From positions 120,414 to 184,413 of the forward strand of contig JBBHKE010003409.1 of NCBI GenBank assembly GCA_037447655.1: a DNA stretch of 64,000 nucleotides, read 5' to 3'. The notes beneath the pieces were generated by a model. The model ran no database searches, was not told the origin of the DNA, and saw nothing but the letters and a program-made list of their open reading frames with translations. Below are positions 13,232 through 25,600 of the stretch, one piece after another; position 1 is the stretch's first letter; the number at the start of each line of letters is the position of its first letter. Both the position numbers and the translations under genes were made by a program. This DNA comes from Zygnema cylindricum. Taxonomy: Eukaryota; Streptophyta; Zygnematophyceae; Zygnematales; Zygnemataceae.

Positions 13232-14338
13232 ACTGTAGTTTGTCTATTCGTGCCTGTTTGGGTTGAACTTCCACCAACTCAGTCTAGGACGCGATAGTGC
13301 TTGTTAAGCTGAACTGACCTAATGGAACTTCACCCTTGTGTCCTTAAAGTAAACAAAAAGCGATTTTACTTGGCGCGAGAGTTCTAAGACGACAAATACA
13401 AAACTGTACATAATTCGTACAGGCATGGTACAAATTGACGGCAAAGATCCAAAACTTATCGATTACTTTTGACTTTTCTAGGTTAAACCTCAAGACTGGC
13501 GCAGGTTTAGCCAACTCTATTCCGTTGAAATCATTAAATAAATGTAACTGGTGCATAGAAATAGAAAAGTCTAGCGGATTACGCCGGACTCTTTTGCTTT
13601 TATGTCGCAGTTGAATTCACACATGTGATTAATTGCCGTTACTAGGTGCAAGTTTTAGCCAGCAAAGCCGAAAGTGCTTTGTCGGTCCGGCGAAACCTCA
13701 CTTAAATAACATTTTTGACAATTGTATTCAATCTTTTTTAGCATTAAATAATTAATATCCTACGTCGGCTTGTGCCCTTTTTAAGGTAAAGTAATTATTA
13801 AAATACCTATAGCGCAAAAAGCGAGTTTAACCTTTTTCTGAAAACGACAAAGAAAAAAATTGTTTTTTTGTTCACCGATTGGTTTCTTCAAGGGATATGT
13901 CTCACTTGGGAAAAATCTCCTAATACCTTGTATGTAAAGTGGATATGGGAAGTTGACACGTGGACTAGTAAGTTTGTTACCACTGTTACTTCGGTCAATG
14001 GAATGTTCAAGGTGGAGTTCGACCTTGTGACAATTTGAGTTGCGGTACGCTAATGAGATTGTTTTTTTTTTTTTTATATTACTAGACTTGGTCTATGGAC
14101 CTGTCCTCCAATAAAATTTCCCCCAAAACAACCCCAGTTGTTTTCGATATACCGTTGGCCTTAAACAACTATTTTTACGGGAAAAAAAAAAGATTACGAA
14201 ATGATGAAACAAATTTGAAAACGACAAAAGACAAACAACAAAAATCAAACGAAAATACAAACGACAAAACGACCAATGACGTAAAAACATAAATGACGCA
14301 ATAAACTCTTAAATTGCGTAAAATTGGGGTATAAGCGT
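13232..14338. repeat. 1.1-kb dispersed repeat, copy 1
   Basis: From CTGTAGTTTGTCT to ATAAGCGTT this block closely matches 19719-20807 in the same orientation, with scattered substitutions and small indels. Open frames inside are short and not conserved between copies, so I see no protein. It is probably a transposable-element fragment or segmental duplication. Confidence 0.8.
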
Positions 14339-14879
14339 TCATTTTTACGGCAACAAAGAACTTGACTGAGGGTGGTGTTCCATCAAACGAAAAGCGGAGT
14401 AGTTTACAAAAACTGTCACTTATCCGTACCATTTTGTACCTCTTATTTTGTTTTTATACACGAAGAACATTACAAATAATCTTGCCAATATTCTCCAAAG
14501 GTTTGGGAAAGAACAATTTTATTATGAAAAACGCGATGGTTAAAACATCAAAGTACAAAACTTGATTGAAAAATGAAATTGTTCACTACCATTAAAGGTT
14601 AGAATTATAAAATCAAAAGTACGTACAAATATTGTAAAAGCTAACCAACAGTAAGAGTAAAAAATAAAATAAAGAAAACATAAGAAAAAAAAACACTAAA
14701 ACTAAACTACAAAAGCACTTAAAACTACACTACGAATGCTTTGGATGACAAAAAAGGGTCGTCAACCCGAAGCCTAAAACAAGTTTACACTAAAGGTTTG
14801 AGGAACAAATATCATCAATGTGCACCGAGTGGCGTGGAGGTAAAACTCGCAAGCCTCGTCCATCGTTCACCACCGTGCT
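14339..14879. other. Intergenic DNA, no gene seen
   Basis: AT-rich sequence with AAAACTAAACTAC-like low-complexity stretches near 14690. I see no gene. Confidence 0.5.
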
Positions 14880-15734
14880 TTATCGGATAAGGGCCGATGT
14901 TTGGGGTCGTTGAAGGGCAACAAAGATCCGTTGGCGGCAAAAGGCCGGCATGAGAGCCGAGGGAGAGTTGGCAAGTCCTCGAGCCTCAAACGACCCTCGA
15001 GCACAATCATGGATGAAGTTGTCGAACGACATGTCTAAGGTCCCAAATATCTCTAAAACAAACAGGTCGAAGCTGTCAATTAGGTCCCGATGAGCGTAAT
15101 CGCGTTCTTTAGAGGATGCTGCATCCCGAGTCGCAACACCGGTATGTAATGCCGTACGTGTTGAAATATGGGATCCCGTCGGGTCGGTCAAAACTACATC
15201 CTCAGTGTTCTTTGTGCGCCTTCCAAAAATACAATGTCCACAAGAGGGCCACGCACTCCACGAGATTCGGAACGTGGCGGGAGAATATGTGACACCTCGC
15301 GTTTTTACTGTATACCCAACTTCACTACCAACCGAGGCGATTGCATCTCGAACCGTATCATGCGTCGTTGTACGTTCTCCACCATGTGAACAACGAAGCA
15401 AATGGACGCCTTGCTCATCTATATTGGCCACAAATGCAACGAGGCTTACCCAAAAAAGGAGGGTGTGGCAAACCAAGACGTAGACGGAGTGCACAAGAAA
15501 ATCGTTGAGAAGATAATTGAAGTGAGGCAAAAATTGGAGTGGTGATGAGCCAGGCCCCAATACCTGGTTATGAACAAGAGCGCAGTCGAGCCCGTGCGTC
15601 AGCCGTAGGTAACACCTCAAGTAGGTTTTCAAAATCAGCGGCGGCGACCTTATCGGTGATATGTTGTTGCACTCTGGAACGACTGTTAGTGAGGAGGGGA
15701 AAGAATGGAGGAACGACATCTTGGGCCTCGACAT
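14880..15734 (-). pseudogene. Probable LINE-type reverse transcriptase C-terminal remnant
   Basis: A 284-codon open frame whose middle part (about residues 105-240) has the layout of the region after the polymerase in some plant and algal non-LTR retroelements: a VHLLRCSHGGERTTTHDTVR segment (Cys-His type, compare the usual HALRCxxGG...RHN..RD pattern), then DVVLTDPTG, a basic stretch with repeated Ala/Arg/Asp (ATRDAASSKERDYAHRDL), then LFVLEIFGTL. This assignment is from memory of that pattern. The expected upstream cysteines and the polymerase core (no YxDD) are absent, and the first 100 residues look random, so it is a decayed fragment. An unrelated frame is possible. Confidence 0.45.
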
Positions 15735-16094
15735 CTGGGAGGTAACAATGACCGATGGATATTTTTTCGCGAAGCATTCGTTTTGAAAGTTTTAGTAAAT
15801 GGCGATGTACCTCAACGAGGTACATCATTGTTTACAAAAAAATTTGAGCCGCGACACGTTGGATAATGAACATACGTGTCAAGACGGCAACCAACGGAAA
15901 TCGAAAAATTTCGCACATGATACATCCATTCAAAATTTATAACCGAAATCACAAAAGTAATCGCGTAATGAACTTTCGTCACGCTATTTTTGTTAGAGCC
16001 TATTCGTCACACTATTTGTGGCAGCACTCATTTGTCATGTGAAAAAACAGAAAGTCAAAAACCCTAAAAAACTTGAGCTGGTATCTGACAGGTA
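15735..16094. other. Intergenic DNA, no gene seen
   Basis: AT-rich flank between the LINE-like remnant and a large family-1 element. No features are supported. Confidence 0.5.
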
Positions 16095-16847
16095 CACCGC
16101 GAATCGTAATTAGAGTAAATTACTCTAATTCGGTCGCTCGAAATTTCGACTTTATCACATCAAATAGAATAAACGACTCTATTTTTTTCATTATTCTATT
16201 TAAGGTAAAGTTTAATTAGCTTTTTTAATTCTAGTATAGGTTCGTTTTAAATAGTGTGGAGTACGGACGGTATCAGATCGTGCAAAATTGTACTTTATTA
16301 AATAAAAAGTACAAATAATGATTTAATACATGTCGTTATCATATAACTGCGTTTTAACAAACCGCGTAGTGCAAACGTCATATTGACGATAAACTGTACG
16401 TTTTGCCAAATCTTGTACGAATACCTTATTTACAGTAGAGTATATTAGCGTGCCAAATTAAAGTACTTAAATAAATTAGAGTAAACTTCATAGTTGAAAA
16501 AGCTCTATCACATAAATTAACATTAATTACTCTATTTTTTTTTTTTAGTTTTTGTACTCCTATTTTTTTTCATTACTCTAATTACTAGTGTTGGGTATAG
16601 GGTAGTTTCATATCGCGATAATTTCGATATTCGATATATCGAATATCGATCGAGGAAATTCGTCGATATATTGTACCGCGACCAACATAAATTATCGCGA
16701 TATATATCGCAAAAAATGGGTATCCGTACATATACCGTACAAGTACCGTACAGGTAAAGTACGGCAAGAAGTACGAAAAATGGTACGGACTCCCCCCCCC
16801 CCCCCACTGAGCCCCCGCCCCCTTTTGAAAAAAAAAAAAAAAAACCG

Positions 16848-16882
<35 letters not shown>

Positions 16883-17044
16883 AGAAAAAAAAAAAAAAAT
16901 AAGGAAAAAAAAAAAAAAATCTGGATATTTAGCTTCTCCGTACATGGTATCGATATATCGATTATCGGGTAGCTAAAATTCGATAATATCGAATATCGGC
17001 AATAGGTCCTCGATACCCAACGCTACTAATTACGATTCGCGGTG
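16095..17044. mobile_element. Large family-1 element (TA-flanked) with an insertion
   Basis: The ends CACCGCGAATCGTAATTAG and CTAATTACGATTCGCGGTG are inverse, with TA outside both (16093-16094 and 17045-17046). A family-2 element (16587-17024) is inserted near the right end. Without it the host is about 510 bp. No transposase frame is visible. Confidence 0.8.
16587..17024. mobile_element. Family-2 element (AGTGTTGGGTAT ends) nested in family-1 element
   Basis: The ends AGTGTTGGGTAT and ATACCCAACGCT are inverse and are flanked by ACT on both sides, a likely 3-bp target duplication. The interior is full of palindromic TATCGATA/ATATCGCGATAT steps and has a long A-run with C-runs (16790-16920). 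It has no coding potential. Confidence 0.7.
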
Positions 17045-17045
17045 T

Positions 17046-17351
17046 AGTGTTAGGTATCGAAGACCTATTGCCTATATTAGATATATTCGGTTAGGTATCT
17101 AATCGATCTATCAATCCCTCTTTGACCAAATATCGGATATTATCTTTTTTTTTTCAACCCGTGGCTGGTATGCTCCGGTACGATTTCGAGATTTCCCGTA
17201 CTTTAACTGTACGGACAGCCATTTTTTGCGATATATATCGCGATAATTTATGTTGGTCGCGGTACGATATATCGACGAATTTCCTCGATCGATATTCGAT
17301 ATATCGAATATTGAAATTATCGCGATATGAATTTACCCGATACCCAACTCT
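17046..17351. mobile_element. Family-2 element, second copy
   Basis: It begins AGTGTTAGGTATCGAAGACC and ends GATACCCAACTCT, inverse to each other, with the same CGATA-rich interior. It lies exactly between two family-1 elements, so the three are stacked with no spare bases. Confidence 0.65.
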
Positions 17352-17352
17352 A

Positions 17353-17851
17353 CGCCGTGAATCGCTATTAGCGTAATGGAATAGATAGCGTAATGAAACA
17401 ATTAGCGTCCTTTACGGTAAATTGGGTTTTTTAGGGTACACAATGATACTAATTTGTTATTCACTCTAATTTGCAAATTGTTTTGTATTAATTGTCGGAC
17501 CATAATGTCTAAACACTAAAATATGTGTGTGTACGGAATTGTTCAAATCGTACGCCGTAACGTTTTTGCGACCTCATTCGGCCATTTTTCAGAGCACATT
17601 TTCGTGCGCGCGCGACGGCGTAAATATTTACTATGTACTTTTATATTTAAAAATGTACGAAATAGTACGAGTCTGACAGTCAGTACACCACACTATTTAA
17701 AAGGGCATTAAACTACAGTATGAACCGTATTGAGCGGGGTACCTCAAATAACGTTCAGAAACATTTAGCGTACTTTATTCTATTTGAGAATTTGCCAAAA
17801 AAAAAGAGGTACCCCAATTAGCGTCATGTACGCTAATAGCGATTCACGGTG
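17353..17851. mobile_element. Family-1 element, 499 bp, TA-flanked
   Basis: The ends CGCCGTGAATCGCTATTAGC and CTAATAGCGATTCACGGTG are inverse, with TA outside both. The interior is AT-rich with no supported gene. Confidence 0.75.
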
Positions 17852-18126
17852 TACTGTTCTGACAAGGCGTCTGCAAAGAGTCCAAATATTTTGTTGTACG
17901 ATGACATGGTCCACACTTACATGGTACGCAAATGAATATATAAAGTTGAAGCTGGTCGGTGAGAGAAATATTTGACGATTTTCAATATACGATCTTATCC
18001 TGCGTGGTCCCATTCAATATTGAGCACGTGGATTACAGACTCCACGCGCATAGAACATCGTTCAAAATGTAGATCCTGTAACGTTGGGCCGTACGATTAC
18101 AAAGTTTCCCGATGGAACGCCACCCT

Positions 18127-18430
18127 GATTAGTGATTACAAAGCAAAAGTCTCTCTCTTGCGAAACCTTCGCCGTACATAATGGTACGAAGCGCTAAGGT
18201 ACAGTACTAGTCCCGAACTCCCTGCTCCCTAGGGGCAGGATGACGTTTCTTCTGTACGGACGGAATGATGACTCGCGAGACCATCGTAGCCATGGCTCCT
18301 CTGACTGGGCTTGGACACATGGCTGCTTTCCATCCTCTTTGGCACCAACTATTTTCGTCCTCTTTTGTTTATCGATGGTATTTTTATTCATAAGCAAGTA
18401 TCAACTTACTATTTTTTTTAATGGCTTCCT
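18127..18430. repeat. Segment duplicated upstream of the 21.9-kb gene, copy 1
   Basis: From GATTACAAAGCAAAAGTC through ATGGTATTTTTATTCATAAG this block matches, in the same orientation, 20815-20854 plus 21478-21740, with a few substitutions. Copy 2 sits about 170 bp upstream of the nine-exon gene's start codon, so this may be a duplicated promoter or 5' UTR piece. Its open frames are unsupported as genes. Confidence 0.8.
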
Positions 18431-18533
18431 CAAGCCCTGATCATGACATGGAATCGCGAAGCATGGTAATACATGCCGCTTCCAAAGCGTTCTCTCTCTG
18501 AAAACGAAACATTAGTGATTAGTCCCACCGCAA

Positions 18534-18543
18534 NNNNNNNNNN
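18534..18543. other. Assembly gap (10 N)
   Basis: Ten undetermined bases. The true length of the gap is unknown. Confidence 0.99.
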
Positions 18544-18825
18544 CTTAAAGCAGGCAAGCTAAGGCCGCCGCGCGTATTACAATAAAACGTAGGCAACATG
18601 AAACACAGGCGGCAGAAAAATGGCAAGGTACTATTGGTCAAATAGTCATTTTAAAACATGCAAGGGCATTTTAAATACAAGTCAATTGGCGGGTTTTTCA
18701 TGATGTTTCACGTTGCATAAAAAAGCAGTTTAAGGCATGTAAAGGGCATTTGTTGGCATGTAAAGAGCATTTAAATGGCAAGTCCAATGGCCTGTCTTTC
18801 GTGAGGCCTGTCTTTCATGTCCTGA

Positions 18826-19649
18826 TAACGATAGTTATCGGTTATCGAACGGTCAACGGTCCCGATATATTTGTACTTTCTGTACTTTCTGTCCGGAGTG
18901 CTTTCTGTCCGGTAACCTGAACGGTAAATTTACGAGAAATGTACGGTTGTTTACGTGAAATGTACGGAATTTGACGAAAAAATACGTTGCACTTTGTAGT
19001 ACTTTTTGGGCGGTTAACTGAACATAAATTTTACGGGAACGTACAAAATTTTACTGATAAACTGGTTATCATGGAACGGTAAAAAGACGGCGGACACAAA
19101 GTACAACGGATGCAAAATAACATTATGCGCGCCGCCGGAATCGAACGGACGAAATTCAATGAAAAAATACAAGCGGACGGTCAGCGTGAGCGCCGGCATC
19201 TCGGAATGGCTTTTTCGGCGGCTTTTGCCAAAAAAGCCGACGGATTGACACGTGGCAGGTTTCCAGTGGATCCCAAAAAATAAAGGGATTAAGCCACGGC
19301 GTCGGATGTGAAAGGTACATCGATTTAACTGGAGCCGTACAAAATCCGTACACATCTTATGTCGGCTACTGTACTTTTGGCTTGTACAAATGATCTGATT
19401 GGTAGGTACCTCAGGGGTTGTGAGTAGGGCGCGTCGGGGGAATAAGACGTACAGTTGAGTGTACATGCCGTACAGTTATCGCCGATAGTTATTTTATCGG
19501 CATTATCGCCGATAAGTAGCCGATATTATCGGCTACTTATCGGCGATAAGACCGATAGCGATATATCGTACCAATATATCGATTATCGGGTCCCCGAAAA
19601 AATGCCCATATCGGTTATCGGAAAATCCTTACCGATACACAACACTACC
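18826..19649. mobile_element. Family-2-like element, long and partly degraded
   Basis: The right end reads CGATACACAACACT. The left part (CGATAGTTATCGGTTATCG, then CCCGATATATTTG) matches the interior of the 36130 and 55706 copies. The middle carries CGATA/TATCG palindromes at 19475-19600. The left terminus is not clear. Open frames inside are not supported. Confidence 0.5.
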
Positions 19650-19718
19650 TTTTTGGCTCTAAAACTCCATTCTCACCAAACTCACCCTACGGGCCAAATT
19701 TTAACGAACGTAGTCTGC

Positions 19719-20807
19719 ACTGTAGTTTGTCTGTTTGTGCCATTTTGGGTTGAACTTCCACCAACTCAGTTCAGGACGCGACATTGCTTGTTAAGCTGAA
19801 CTGCTGAAGTGCTAAACTGACTTAATGGAACTTCGCCCTTGTTTCCTTAAGGGAAACGCGAAGCGATTTTTACTTGGCGCGAGAGTCTATGTCGGCAAAT
19901 ACAAAACTGTACAGAATTCATACAGGCATGGTACAAATTGACGGCAAAGAGCCAAAGCGTCTCGATTACTTTTGACTTTTCTAGGTTAAACCTCACGACC
20001 GGCGCGGGTCTATTCGGCTCTATGCAGTTGAAATCAGCAAACAAATGTAACTGGCAAATAAAAATAGAAAAGTCCAGCGCATTGCGCTCGACTCTTTTGC
20101 TTCTATGTCGCAGCTGTGTTCACACGTGCGATTAACTGTCGTTACTATGTGCCAGTTTTAGACGGCAAGGTCCGGCGAAACCTCACTTTAATAGCATTTT
20201 CTACAACTGTATTGAATCCTTTTTAGCATTAAATAATTAATATCCTACGTCGGTTTGTGTCCTTTTTAAGGTTAGGTAATTATTACAATACCCATAGCGC
20301 GAAAAGCGAGTTGAACCTTTTTGTGAAAACGACAAAGAAAAAAATTGTTTTTGTGTTCGCCGATTGGTTTCTTCAAGGGATATGTCCCACCTGAGAAAAA
20401 TCTCCCAATGCCTCGTTCGTAAAGTGGATATAGGAAGCTGACACGTGGACAAGCATGTTCGTTACCGCTGTTACTTCGGTCGATGGAACGTTCAAGGTGG
20501 AGGAGTTCGACCTTGTGACAATTTGAGTTTTGGTACGCTAATGAGATTGTTTTAAACTGACTTGGGTATTGACCAATCCTCCACCAATTTCCCAAAACAA
20601 ACGGGTTGTTTTCGATGGACCGTTGGCCTTCAGCAACTATTTTTACGGGAAAAAAAAAAGATTACGAAATAATAAAACAAATTTGAAGATGGCAAAAGAC
20701 AAACGGCAAAAATGAAACGAAAATACAAACGACAAAACGGCCAATGACGTAAAAACGTAAATGACGCAAGAAACTTTTAAAATGCGTAATATTGGGGTAT
20801 AAGCGTT
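19719..20807. repeat. 1.1-kb dispersed repeat, copy 2
   Basis: Direct copy of 13232-14338. The two share, for example, CTTGGCGCGAGAG, TCTAGGTTAAACCTCA and GGGAAAAAAAAAGATTACG, with small indels. No protein is supported. Confidence 0.8.
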
Positions 20808-20862
20808 ACCCGACTGATTACAAAGCAAAAGTCGCTCTCTTGCGAAACCTTTGCCTTTAAAA

Positions 20863-21452
20863 CATAGTTCAAAAGTAGGCGTTTTTATGGTAGGCCTTTG
20901 GTCGGCGCCTTTATCGTAAGTTGTGTTATGGGCTTTCCGTGTGATCTTCTTTGATCGCTACTTTGATCATCGACCGTCCGATCGTCTGAATCTGACGGTG
21001 AATAATTTTTTTTGGTCCGAATGCTTTAATTGGTCCAATTTTTGGTCCGAATCATAGTTCAAAAGTAGGGGAAAGTAGGCCCATACAATATGCCTATTGT
21101 ATGCAAAACATACAATATGACCTTAAGACCCATATTGTATTCGGACCTATTCGGACCAATTAAAACATTCGGACCAAATATTGACCACCAAAACATTCGA
21201 CCAAACATTTTATTTACACCGTCGATTCGGACGATCGGACGGTCACTGATCAAAGTAGCGATCTAAGAAGATCACACGAAAAGCCCATAACACAACTTAC
21301 GATAAAGGCGCCGACCAAAGGCCTACTATAAAAACGCCTACTTTTGAACTATGGTCCGAATGTTTTACAATATGGGTCTTAAGGTCATATTGTATGTTTT
21401 GCATACAATAGGCATATTGTATGGGCCTACTTTCACCTACTTTTGAACTATG
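20863..21452. mobile_element. hAT-like MITE interrupted by an inverted copy of itself
   Basis: The outer element starts CATAGTTCAAAAGTAGG (20863) and ends with its exact inverse (to 21452), flanked by the 8-bp direct repeat CTTTAAAA (20855-20862 and 21453-21460). The inner element, 21053-21353, has the same ends and is flanked by GTCCGAAT on both sides (21045-21052 and 21354-21361). The inner left end is complementary to the outer right end and the inner right end to the outer left end, so the inner copy lies in opposite orientation. Eight-bp duplications are typical of hAT transposons. There is no coding sequence. Confidence 0.92.
21053..21353. mobile_element. Inner hAT-like MITE copy, 301 bp
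   Basis: Complete copy with 17-bp perfect terminal inverted repeats and 8-bp target duplication GTCCGAAT. It contains CATACAATATG blocks near its left end and GGCGCCGACC near its right end, each matched in inverse by the surrounding copy. Confidence 0.9.
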
Positions 21453-21912
21453 CTTTAAAAGTCTACAATGAAAGTACTTGACCGTACATAATGGTACGAA
21501 GCCCTAAGGTACAGTACCCTAGTCCCGAACTCCCTGCTCCCTAGGGGCAGGATGACGTTTCTTCTGTACGGACGGAATGATGACTCGAGAGACCATCGTA
21601 GCCATGGCTCCTCTGACTGGGCTTGTACACATGGCTGCTTTCCATCCTCTTTGGCACCAACTCTTTTCGTCCTCTTTTCTTTATCGATGGTATTTTTATT
21701 CATAAGCAAGTATCAACTTACCATTTTTTTTAATGGCTTGTCTTCTTCTTGTAACCTTTCACATTTTGAAAAATGGTACATATAGCGCAGTTTCACAGTG
21801 TATTTAGAAAGGAGTACACTTCCTTATTTTGCGCATTTGAATTTATTATTGTGAGGCTGATTATATGCTTATGAAAAGAGGAACATCTTGAAAAGATCTT
21901 GGTAAAGCAAGG

Positions 21913-22646
21913 ATGAAGCGTCGAGTCAAACAAAGTCAAGGGACGTCTCGATTTGCTAAAGCTCCTTCCAGCTTCTTTTTTCGGTTCTCTGGTTCATGGA
22001 TGACATTGCGTTTGTCAACAAGACTGCAGCTTCTTTTGAAAGCTCTCTGTGTCTGGGCTTTATTTACAATAGCAGGATGGATCACAAGTAAGTATCCGTC
22101 TCAAGGTTTCTCTTTTGATCTGTTTTACTGTCCGTTAAAACCCTGTCTTGGTATTCTAGGGTTTTTTATTTGCAAGCATGGCAGTTTTGTGTTTTTCGTG
22201 ATGGCAGTTGAAAGAAAATCATATTTTTTTTTGAGTTGCGGCATCTGCTTGCGATAATAAATTAACGATGCATACATTTTTCCTGCAAATCATCAGTGGT
22301 TAATTATGCTTATTAGGGCTTGTACTATTGAAATTTGGATCAACAGTTTTCAATGTGAACCTCCATTTTTAAGTTGTTAACATTTATCTCTAATAGTTAA
22401 AAAAAGTAATTTAGCCTCTCACTCAAGCTCTCTTGTTGCTCTTTTTTCAAATCAGTTCCAATTGAGTTGGTGCCTCTTTTTTCCCATTGTGTGGGACTTG
22501 GATTCTACCTAATCATTGTCACACAGAAGGCGAGATGGCTCATTCCTGTCTCATTAGGTAAGCAACACTAATCTCCAGATGATGTTGTACTTGATGTTGT
22601 ATGCATCACATTTCAAATGCTTTTATATAAATAATTCATACATTAT

Positions 22647-22679
<33 letters not shown>

Positions 22680-25600
22680 CGCACACACACATATGTATGT
22701 TCTACATAGATATATGTATAATATAGTGTGCTTTATTACATGGTATAATACGCGCACAGTATGGGATAACCACATACAACGTAAGTCCAATTGTTTTCAC
22801 ACATTTGAGCCATTGTATGCATGCCTCATATGCAAACCCAAGGTTACACTTTTCATTTGCTTTTTCTTCCCAGATTCCATGTTTGTTAACGGATCAACTG
22901 ATGTATTGTTTTAGTAACTTTTTTGACCTTTCTTTAACATTAAGTTGCTGTCAATATAAATAGACTGCCGGCAGTTTGATGCAAAGCTTAGAATGTGAAT
23001 CTGTTTAGTACCTCTTCTTACCAGTGTTATACTAATTCATATGAATGTTATATCAGTCTAGTATACATGCAACCCAAGCTTTGTGTTAGATGGAACATAC
23101 ATATGTAAGCAGAAATAAAATAGAACAGTAAAAATCATGGCATTCTTTTTCCGAATATTTAATATATACATGCTTAACTAGATTCAAGCTCATTTCATGC
23201 CCTTGTGTTTACTTTAGAGAAAATATGACTGCATCTTGTCTAGATTCTGAGAAAATGGTCAGACATCATTACACCTCATCAGGGCTTGTGAGTCCAAAAA
23301 TGTGAATTATGGAGAGGGAGGAGAAGGGGAAGGGGGAGGGGGAGAGGGGAAAGGGGAGAGGAAGGGGGAGAGGGCAGGGGAGGGACAGAGGGAAGGGGAG
23401 GGGAGAGGGAGATTTTACACTGAACTTCTCTTCGTGACTGCAGGAGGCTTTTGTTACCTTTGTATCGTGTACTTCACAGTCCCTACAACCGCATGGGCTC
23501 TTACAACTCACATTCTTGGATATGCAGTGAAGTCTTTTTCCTACATATCGCCCCTTAGCAATTTTTTGTTTTGTTATGGCCTTTGGTTCCCTGTCTATTG
23601 AACTTAAATTAATGCTTTTTTTTTAACATTAGGCTTGTGATATATATGCACACAAGCTACACTGCCCTTCACTATTAGAGTTAGTCATCTTCGAGCACTT
23701 AAATGATTTACCTTTTGTCAGCCGTTTTGTTTTTTTTTTTTTTTTTAAGAGGAGCAATGGAAAGGTGTTTTTCTCAGCTTTTGATCGTAATGTCAGTATT
23801 GAAAAACAGAAAATTCGGTGATGAGAATGAGTACTTTAAGTGCCCAAATTGTTCAACACTAATGACGATGAGCAGTGTACTTTACGCCATTAAGGCCTTG
23901 TTCTTTGTTTTTGTATTTGTTATTACGATTGGACCTTCTTAACATGATTTTTGCAGGCCAGAAAGTTTCACCGTTTCGATTTTGTTATCCTGGAATTATT
24001 TTGATGGAGAACTGTACTTGTGAATGTTTTGCCTATTGTCAGCTATGACCAGTAATTTGTCTCCGTGTGAAGCTGTTTAGCAGATCAGGATGTCCATTTT
24101 ATTGTGCCAGTAGGATTGCTGTGGCCTTTGTCAGGTTTAACCGTGAGTTTTAACTCACGTTCAACCACGAGTTTAAGTTTCACTAACCATCACGTGATAC
24201 TGAATGCCTCTTCTGGTTGTTTATTTGTTTGTTTTGTGGTAAAAAACAGGGTCTGGTGGTGCTGGTTATCACCCATATTTGCCTCAAATGGGTTGGAGCT
24301 GATTTACAGCCTCAAGGTATGTGTCTTTCTTTCAAATAAATAGCAAAAAAGTCAGACTAAAAGAAATGTGAGTCAGACTAGACTGACTGGTCTAGATTTG
24401 TTTTTTGCTGTTTCTCACGTCACCACTATCAATGACCGTCTTAACTGTTGTTTCCCCTGTCACCATTGTAAAAAAACTTTTTCGATTGTTGTTTCTCATG
24501 TCTCCATTATTATAAATTGTCGTGAATGTCTAGTTGTATAACACTGCTGGCAACGCACAATAATTTTGCATTTATACACAATGCAAGACGAATGATTGGC
24601 AACAGTACAGTGAACCAATTGCTCAGTTTTATTTGAATCAAGAGCTAAAAAAAATAAAAGTAAAACTTGGCATTCTATTTAGGTGCAGGAGAGGAGGAGG
24701 GGCTAAAACAGCCTTGAGATTTTTTTGGGATTGTTTTGTTTCAGCTGAACGATTGCTTGAGAGTATGAAAGATGCTCTGCCTTCAGTGGATATGCTTCCC
24801 GCAGGTAAACTTATCATAATCTTCTCATGATAAGTTCTCACCATGGTTATTGTGTTTTTTGACAACAAGTTTTGATTGATCAGAAATGTTAGTTCATAAT
24901 TAATGGTCCAGACTAATGACTAGTCTTGTATATCGAGCAGGTTTTGCTGATAATCGATATGTAATTTTTTGAGGCGTCTCGATAATTGATATATCGTGTG
25001 GATACATCGTATCGCCGATTATCGTGATGAATCGATTTTGATATCGCGACATCGTCAATATACGTACCATTATCTCCGTACTTTTATGTTTATTTTCTAC
25101 GCCGTCAGTTTCTCAGTACAGAGCGTAATGAATACTGTACCAAATTGTTGACTTTGTACCTTGATTTTCATTTTCCACATTTTGAACTCAGAATTCCCGG
25201 CTGATCAAATGTTCGGTGAAGATATGGCGACATATTTTTTCTTTCTTAAAGATTATGTACGAGTGACCGCATGGTTATCAGTCGATTGTTGGCAGTTAAT
25301 AAATTGTTGACAGTTATCGGCAAACTCGATAAATGTCCAATTTTCAAGATCGTAATATAGATAACTACCAAAACATTTAGCTGAATTTGTTCTATTTGTC
25401 CTATTTGATGGTTTTTTTCGAGTAACGACGGTTGTTGTCGATTTTTACCGCTAAATGTACAGGCGTAATCCTTACATAACTAACTGGAGTTACTGGCAGT
25501 AGCTCCAGTATTTTCTTCATTTGCCCTATTAATGTTCCTTCAGGAACTAGTTTAACCTCATTGTTTAAGTTCTTGTGTGTACAAAAACTTGTAATTTTTG

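Larger units (their letters stand above)
20815..21740. repeat. Segment duplicated upstream of the 21.9-kb gene, copy 2, with insertion
   Basis: Its outer parts (20815-20854 and about 21478-21740) match 18127-18430. The middle is filled by the nested hAT-like element at 20863-21452. The last part lies just upstream of the nine-exon gene and may hold its promoter. Confidence 0.75.
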
